DNA from: M3007 sp044230315
Lineage (GTDB): Bacteria; Bacteroidota; Bacteroidia; Chitinophagales; Saprospiraceae
DNA: 64,000 nucleotides
Direction: 5' to 3'
NCBI GenBank assembly: GCA_044230315.1
Contig: JBGARJ010000005.1
Span: forward strand, 182,188-246,187
The position numbers and the translations under genes are program-made. Shown piece by piece: positions 59,655 through 64,000 of this stretch; positions within the stretch are counted from its first letter, which is position 1; each line of letters starts with the position of its first letter. A model generated the notes under the pieces. That model saw nothing but the letters and a program-made list of their open reading frames with translations, was not told the DNA's origin and searched no databases.

Positions 59655-60482
59655 ATGAATACGAACATCCTGTCGGTCCGCGCCCAGACAATCACGCCGG
59701 GCAGCATCCAGCTGCGCGAGGAAGCCCTGGCGGTGGAAGAGCCTCTGGAGATCCGCTTGGGTCATGGCGCCGGGGAGCAGCGCAGCCGGAGTTCTATTGC
59801 TGTGACGATGCGAACCCCCGGTCAGGACGAAGACCTGGCGGTGGGATTCCTGTTTACCGAAGGGATCGTGCAAGACCCTGCGCAAATCATGGCGGTCAAA
59901 TGGTTGGAAGAAAATACGATGCTGGTTGAGTTGCATCCTGCGGTGCCGGTAGACCTGGACCGACTTTCGCGCCATTTATTCACCGCTTCGAGCTGCGGGG
60001 TATGCGGCAAGGCTTCGCTCGAAGCCGTACAAACCATAAGTTGTTATTTCCCGGTAGCCCGGGAGCCGCTAGTGCCCGCCGAAGTACTGTACAGTTTGCC
60101 CGATACCTTGCGCCACGCCCAGCCGGCTTTTGATGCGACGGGCGGGTTACATGCCGCCGGGTTGTTCGACAGCGCCGGCCGCTTGTTGTTGCTGCGGGAA
60201 GACATCGGCCGGCACAACGCCGTCGATAAAGTGATAGGCGCCGCTTTGCGCAGCGCCTATCCCCTACCCTTGCGAGACCTGCTGTTGTTGGTAAGCGGTC
60301 GCGCGGGGTTCGAATTGGTGCAAAAAGCGGCCATGGCAGGCATTCCGATGCTCGCCGCTGTGGGCGCCCCTTCCAGCCTGGCCAGACAACTGGCGGAAGA
60401 GTCGGGCATGACCCTGGTCGGCTTCCTGCGCGGCGAGCGGTTCAATGTGTACACCCACCCCGATCGCATCAAGCCAGTTTGA
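59655..60482 (+). CDS. fdhD: Formate dehydrogenase accessory sulfurtransferase FdhD
   Basis: Passes sulfur from IscS-type desulfurase to the bis-MGD molybdenum cofactor, which activates formate dehydrogenase. 275 residues with the functional Cys pair in SSCGVCGKAS (near 115-120), MRTPGQDEDLAVGFLFTEG and the LLREDIGRHNAVDKVIG block. No formate dehydrogenase gene is inside the window. Its last 14 bp overlap the end of the convergent aldolase gene. Confidence 0.94.
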   Translation: MNTNILSVRAQTITPGSIQLREEALAVEEPLEIRLGHGAGEQRSRSSIAVTMRTPGQDEDLAVGFLFTEGIVQDPAQIMAVKWLEENTMLVELHPAVPVDLDRLSRHLFTASSCGVCGKASLEAVQTISCYFPVAREPLVPAEVLYSLPDTLRHAQPAFDATGGLHAAGLFDSAGRLLLLREDIGRHNAVDKVIGAALRSAYPLPLRDLLLLVSGRAGFELVQKAAMAGIPMLAAVGAPSSLARQLAEESGMTLVGFLRGERFNVYTHPDRIKPV

Positions 60483-61527
60483 TCGAACGGTCCAGGTAAA
60501 CGTCCTGAACGGCATTTAACAGCGCAACTCCTTCTTTTACAGGCTTTTGGAATGCTTTACGGCCGGAGATCAGTCCCATCCCGCCGGCGCGTTTGTTTAC
60601 TACGGCCGTAATAACGGCTTCCTGCAGATCGGTAGCGCCCTTTGATTCGCCGCCCGAATTGATCAGGCCCACCCGCCCCATGTAGCAGTTGGCCACCTGG
60701 TACCGGCAGAGGTCGATCGGGTGATCGGTGGTCAGTTCGGAATAGACTTTGGGGCTGGTTTTGCCGAATTGCAGCGCGTTGTAGCCGCCGTTGTTGGTTG
60801 GTAATTTTTGCTTGATGATATCGGCCTGAATCGTGACGCCGAGGTGGTTGGCCTGTCCGGTCAGGTCGGCGCTGGTATGGTAGTCCACGCCGTCTTTTTT
60901 GAACGCGCTGTTGCGGAGGTAGCACCACAGGATGGTCGCCATGCCGAGTTCGTGCGCCATATCGAAGGCTTTACTCACCTCCTGGATTTGGCGGGTGCTC
61001 TCCTCCGAACCGAAATAGATGGTGGCGCCAACCGCCACGGCGCCCATGTCCCAGGCATTGCGGATGGTGCCGAACATGATCTGATCGTACTTATTGGGGT
61101 AAGAAATAAACTCGTTGTGGTTCACTTTAACGATAAAGGGGATCTTATGGGCATACTTCCGGGCCACACTGCCCAACACGCCGTAAGTGGAAGCAACGGC
61201 GTTGCAACCGCCTTCGATCGCCAGTTTGACGATATTCTCGGGGTCGAAAAAAATCGGGTTGGGCGCAAAAGATGCTCCCGCGCTGTGTTCGATCCCCTGG
61301 TCGACCGGCAGGATGCTGACATAACCGGTGTTGGCCAGCCGCCCGTTGCCCAGTATTTGTTGCAGGCTGCGCAGTGTTTGCGGCGTGCGGTTGCTTTGCT
61401 GCCAGATCTCATCTACATGATTGCGGGATGGCGCATGCAGTTGTTTCCGGTCGATGGTGGTACAGGTGTGGTCCAGGTAGTACGCGGCCTTGTTGCCGAG
61501 CAGGTCCAGGATCTTTTGATTTGCCAT
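60469..61527 (-). CDS. fbaB: Class I fructose-bisphosphate aldolase
   Basis: 352 residues from ATG 61527 (MANQKILDLLG), Schiff-base type aldolase of the FbaB/DhnA group. ILPVDQGIEHSAG and PFIVKVNHNEF contain the conserved phosphate- and substrate-binding residues; the C-terminal GLINSGGESKG and AGGMGLISGRKAF match the phosphate-binding loops. It cleaves fructose-1,6-bisphosphate in glycolysis and gluconeogenesis. The frame upstream to 61623 is not part of the family. 43 bp downstream of the beta-barrel gene on the same strand. Confidence 0.93.
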   Translation of the reverse strand: MANQKILDLLGNKAAYYLDHTCTTIDRKQLHAPSRNHVDEIWQQSNRTPQTLRSLQQILGNGRLANTGYVSILPVDQGIEHSAGASFAPNPIFFDPENIVKLAIEGGCNAVASTYGVLGSVARKYAHKIPFIVKVNHNEFISYPNKYDQIMFGTIRNAWDMGAVAVGATIYFGSEESTRQIQEVSKAFDMAHELGMATILWCYLRNSAFKKDGVDYHTSADLTGQANHLGVTIQADIIKQKLPTNNGGYNALQFGKTSPKVYSELTTDHPIDLCRYQVANCYMGRVGLINSGGESKGATDLQEAVITAVVNKRAGGMGLISGRKAFQKPVKEGVALLNAVQDVYLDRSIKLA

Positions 61528-61570
61528 AAGGTGGAATATAATTTGGTTAGGTAAATCTGCAGCAAGGCGG

Positions 61571-62203
61571 TCAAAAACCGAAGGTAAAGGCGATCCGGTA
61601 TTGCCAGGGCTGTTCGTAAGCATTGACGTCGTTGGCTACGTAAAAGTCATACATTACGGCGATCTCCTGCCCGGGGCCGCCTTCGCCGTTCGCAAAATTA
61701 TAGCCCAAACCGATGTATTGAGCCGGTCGGGTTCGTTTGCCTTTGCCATAGCCCTGGAAATCCTGGTAGATATATTGGTCGGAAACCGTCCCAATTTCGC
61801 CCTGAATAAACAAGCCCTTGAAGACGCGCACCCGGGCAAACAAACTGAGTTCGACATCGAAGAGGTTATAGGCTTTCAGGCCCGGGAATTTGAGGGAACT
61901 GTACAGGACGGATACGCGCGGCCCGGCCGACAAGGGGCCGATGATTTTATACCCCACCATAGGAGAAAGGCCGAAGTCGAATTCGCTGTAGCCGCTGCCG
62001 CCATAAAAACCCAGCGCCAGACCGCCGCCATACCAGAGGTGTTCTTTCAGATTGGAATCGCTTTTCTTTTTCTTTTTCGGGAGGGAAAATCCGGCCCCTT
62101 GCGTGTTAAAGGCCAGGGCGGTTGATTGCGCTGAAACGCTGGTTACGAGCAGCAACCCGGAAAGGGCGAGCGTCAGGGGAAACATAATGCGTAATTGCTT
62201 CAT
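61571..62203 (-). CDS. Outer-membrane beta-barrel protein
   Basis: 210 residues from ATG 62203, with a signal peptide ending in SVSAQ, a short lysine cluster (KKKKKSD) at the start of the mature part and then amphipathic beta strands (WYGGGLALGFYGGSGYSEFD) ending in FTFGF with a terminal Phe, the usual signal for outer-membrane insertion. No named family can be fixed. The basic run after the signal peptide is unusual for a barrel protein. Divergent from the metalloprotease gene. Confidence 0.75.
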   Translation of the reverse strand: MKQLRIMFPLTLALSGLLLVTSVSAQSTALAFNTQGAGFSLPKKKKKSDSNLKEHLWYGGGLALGFYGGSGYSEFDFGLSPMVGYKIIGPLSAGPRVSVLYSSLKFPGLKAYNLFDVELSLFARVRVFKGLFIQGEIGTVSDQYIYQDFQGYGKGKRTRPAQYIGLGYNFANGEGGPGQEIAVMYDFYVANDVNAYEQPWQYRIAFTFGF

Positions 62204-62570
62204 AGTACGTAGTTTAAGTTGCTTGAACAGGATCAATATTGGGTATCTGCAGGAGAAATACAACCATGCAAGAACATGTTTTAATGTTCAATCTGCGGCA
62301 AAAGGAACGAATATCAGCGATAAAAAGCGTCCGGTTTTTGACGAAATTATCAATTTTAGAATCTTGTGAAAATGAATCTACCGGACAAGCCCTACTTTTG
62401 CACCTCAACATCAACTATCCTGGCAGTTCGCCGCAAAGAAACGGCGTTTCTCCTTTTCTCCCCGATTATCTGCACTGCCATTTCTTCCAATATCAGATGA
62501 AACAAAAGATTGGGGCACATTCCAAATGGGTTCTTTATTTAATGTCGTACTTAAACCAAACCTGCTAATT
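62204..62570. other. Divergent upstream region with promoter and small hairpin
   Basis: 367 bp between the beta-barrel and metalloprotease genes. It holds a TACTTTTG box (62393-62400) for the protease gene, leaving a leader of about 160 nt, and a 5-bp hairpin CGCCG/CGGCG followed by TTTCTCCTTTTC near 62417-62440 within that leader. No open frame looks like a gene. Confidence 0.5.
62393..62400 (+). promoter_or_regulatory. TAnnTTTG promoter box for the metalloprotease gene
   Basis: TACTTTTG followed by C, 170 nt before the ATG at 62571. The long leader is unlike the other promoters here. Confidence 0.5.
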
Positions 62571-64000
62571 ATGCTCAATTATGTACGTCTGTGCAGAGGG
62601 GTACTCCTGTATCTTGCTGCAACGCTCCTCTCGTTTCAAGTCAGCGCACAGATATTTACCGGCGAACGCCAGGCGCCAGTCGCTTCGGATGCCCTCGACA
62701 AAGTGCTGACCCAATACGAGGTATACCGGATCGACGTCTCTCCCCTGAAACAGTTTATTCAAACGAGCCCCTCCTTTACGCCCGTCGAATTGAACATGGG
62801 CGCACACCATTGGAAAATGGAGCTGGAGCCCAGCAACATACTGGCGCCCGGTTATACCATGCAGGTTGCCTCCGACAATGGAATAGAAACCTATCCGCGT
62901 TCGGACCATCGCGCCTTCAAAGGCATAGAACAAACCACCGGCGGCCCCATCCGGCTTACTCTGGACCACCAGTTTATGTATGGTTTTGTCGAAGAAAATG
63001 GCGAGCGGTTTTATTTGGAACCGCTTTGGTACCACGAGCCCGGCGCTGATCGCGATCTTTTTGTCCTGTATTCGGTGAAATCGGTGATCTATGATTCGAA
63101 CCGAACCTGTATTGAATTGGCGTCGCAGGAAGATGCCAAGGAACTGATCAAACAGCAGGGCAAGGTCATCGCCGCGCCGGAGTCGAGCGGTTGCTATGAA
63201 CTGCAAATCGCCATTGCGTCGGACAAACTGATGTTTAACAAATACGGCTCGGTGGCCGCCGTTGAAAACCACAACATCGCCGTGCTCAACGATGTGCAAG
63301 GCGATTACACCGGCAATTTCAACAATGACATCGAGTTTGTAATTGTATTGCAATTTGTCGTCTCGACAGGTACAGACCCGTGGACCTCGTCTACCAATCC
63401 GGACGACGTGATTAATTCCTTCGCCGCCTGGGGCAATTCCAATGGGTTTGGGACGTCTGCCTATGATGTGGCCGAATTGTGGACCAATCGCGATTTCGAC
63501 GGCTCTGTCATCGGCATTGCCTTTCAGGGCGGCCTTTGCAACAGCGGCAAGTACCATTGCCTGCAGGACTTCACTTCCAATGCGCAACAGTTGCGCTGCC
63601 TGACCTCGCATGAGCTCGGGCACAACTTTAGTGCCAGCCACGACCCTACCACAGGGGGGAGCTGCCCGCCGCTTTATATCATGTGCCCCTTTGTCAGCAG
63701 CACAACTGTTTGGAGCACAGCCTCCCAAACCTCGATCAACAACTATATGAACGTCAAGATCAATTCCGGCTGTTTGTCGCCCTGTGGATCCACCGTGCCG
63801 TTGGTGGCCAACTTCGACTGGTCGCCCAATACGCCGTGCAAACAAACGCCCGTACAGTTCACCGATATGTCGACTGGCCCAATCACCAGCCGGCAGTGGA
63901 CCTTCCAGGGCGGAACACCGACGACATCCACCGCTACCAATCCGTCGGTATCGTGGACTAACGCCGGCACATTCAATGTCACCCTGACGCTCAACGGACC
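62571..64000 (+). CDS. Secreted metzincin-type zinc metalloprotease with PKD domain, 3' partial
   Basis: At least 476 residues, open through the right edge of the window. A signal peptide (MLNYVRLCRGVLLYLAATLL and on, ending VSAQ) is followed by a reprolysin-type propeptide region (about 25-190), then a catalytic domain from about 200 with the zinc motif HELGHNFSASHD (near 346), i.e. HExxHxxxxxHD, and a Met-turn-like YIMCPF about 25 residues later. A PKD domain begins near 410 (VPLVANFDWSPNTPC, then SWTNAGTFNVTLTL). A T9SS sorting domain is expected beyond the edge but is not visible. The minus-strand frame covering it is a shadow. Confidence 0.9.
   Translation, partial: MLNYVRLCRGVLLYLAATLLSFQVSAQIFTGERQAPVASDALDKVLTQYEVYRIDVSPLKQFIQTSPSFTPVELNMGAHHWKMELEPSNILAPGYTMQVASDNGIETYPRSDHRAFKGIEQTTGGPIRLTLDHQFMYGFVEENGERFYLEPLWYHEPGADRDLFVLYSVKSVIYDSNRTCIELASQEDAKELIKQQGKVIAAPESSGCYELQIAIASDKLMFNKYGSVAAVENHNIAVLNDVQGDYTGNFNNDIEFVIVLQFVVSTGTDPWTSSTNPDDVINSFAAWGNSNGFGTSAYDVAELWTNRDFDGSVIGIAFQGGLCNSGKYHCLQDFTSNAQQLRCLTSHELGHNFSASHDPTTGGSCPPLYIMCPFVSSTTVWSTASQTSINNYMNVKINSGCLSPCGSTVPLVANFDWSPNTPCKQTPVQFTDMSTGPITSRQWTFQGGTPTTSTATNPSVSWTNAGTFNVTLTLNG

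Noticed and set aside
62565..63845. 426-codon minus-strand open frame
   Set aside because: Antisense to the metalloprotease gene, which has signal peptide and HExxH zinc motif.
1..64000. CRISPR array, prophage, insertion sequence or rRNA operon
   Set aside because: No spaced direct repeats, transposase, integrase, phage structural gene or rRNA segment was seen on either strand.

Overview
This is a contiguous piece of a Bacteroidota chromosome, most likely from the Saprospiria (Haliscomenobacter/Lewinella-like). The evidence is: secreted proteins ending in type IX secretion (T9SS) sorting domains; an outer-membrane receptor of the TonB-receptor/OMP_b-brl_3 kind; a Reg_prop/Y_Y_Y sensor kinase paired with a LytTR regulator; MutS2 with an Smr domain; a Bacteroidota-type PurM; a GlmU-like nucleotidyltransferase; and recurrent TAnnTTTG promoter boxes in place of strong Shine-Dalgarno sites. 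The sequence is mostly ordinary core genome on both strands. There is no rRNA, CRISPR array, insertion sequence or recognisable prophage. There is one tRNA and one assembly gap (50 N, inside purM).

Layout. 1-5.4 kb: aroK, a DUF1573 lipoprotein, tRNA-Arg(CCG), tandem PlsC acyltransferases, a 33-residue lipoprotein, an AT-rich patch with an AP2/degenerate-HNH protein, and divergent miaE and trmH-type RNA-modification genes. 5.6-15 kb: monofunctional aspartokinase, an outer-membrane receptor, a giant sensor kinase with its LytTR regulator, a small beta-barrel and a GIY-YIG protein. 15.5-24 kb: rmuC, a small secreted protein, then a long minus-strand run: crtY, coaE, rpmE2, terminator, glmU-like, purM, TPR lipoprotein, gluQRS. 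24.1-28.7 kb: a plus-strand cluster of poorly known envelope genes (DUF6340-like lipoprotein, three-helix membrane protein with SPOR-like end, polytopic membrane protein, TraB/GumN). 28.7-35.7 kb: a thioredoxin-like secreted protein, WbqC-like protein, dynamin-like GTPase, S9 peptidase, aquaporin and a small conserved protein. 35.8-40.5 kb: two secreted CotH-type kinases, each its own unit, and a MgtC/DUF4010 transporter. 40.7-53.6 kb: mutS2, an Omp28-type T9SS protein, lpxB, another T9SS protein, glnS, a BNR-repeat T9SS protein, and fhs. 53.7-64 kb: argS, a DUF1080/PA14 protein followed by a propeller-cupredoxin fusion, fdhD, class I aldolase, a beta-barrel, and a metzincin-PKD protease that runs off the right edge.

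How the genes fit together. The secreted and surface proteins (CotH pair, Omp28, BNR, DUF1080/cupredoxin, metalloprotease, S9 peptidase) fit an aerobic, particle- or polymer-degrading, carotenoid-pigmented bacterium. crtY indicates cyclic carotenoids. fdhD with fhs hints at formate/C1 metabolism. No complete novel defence or mobile system is visible. The best leads for new biology are the predicted leaderless promoters, the AP2 protein with a missing HNH histidine, the 24-28.7 kb envelope cluster, the paired CotH kinases, and the propeller-cupredoxin fusion.
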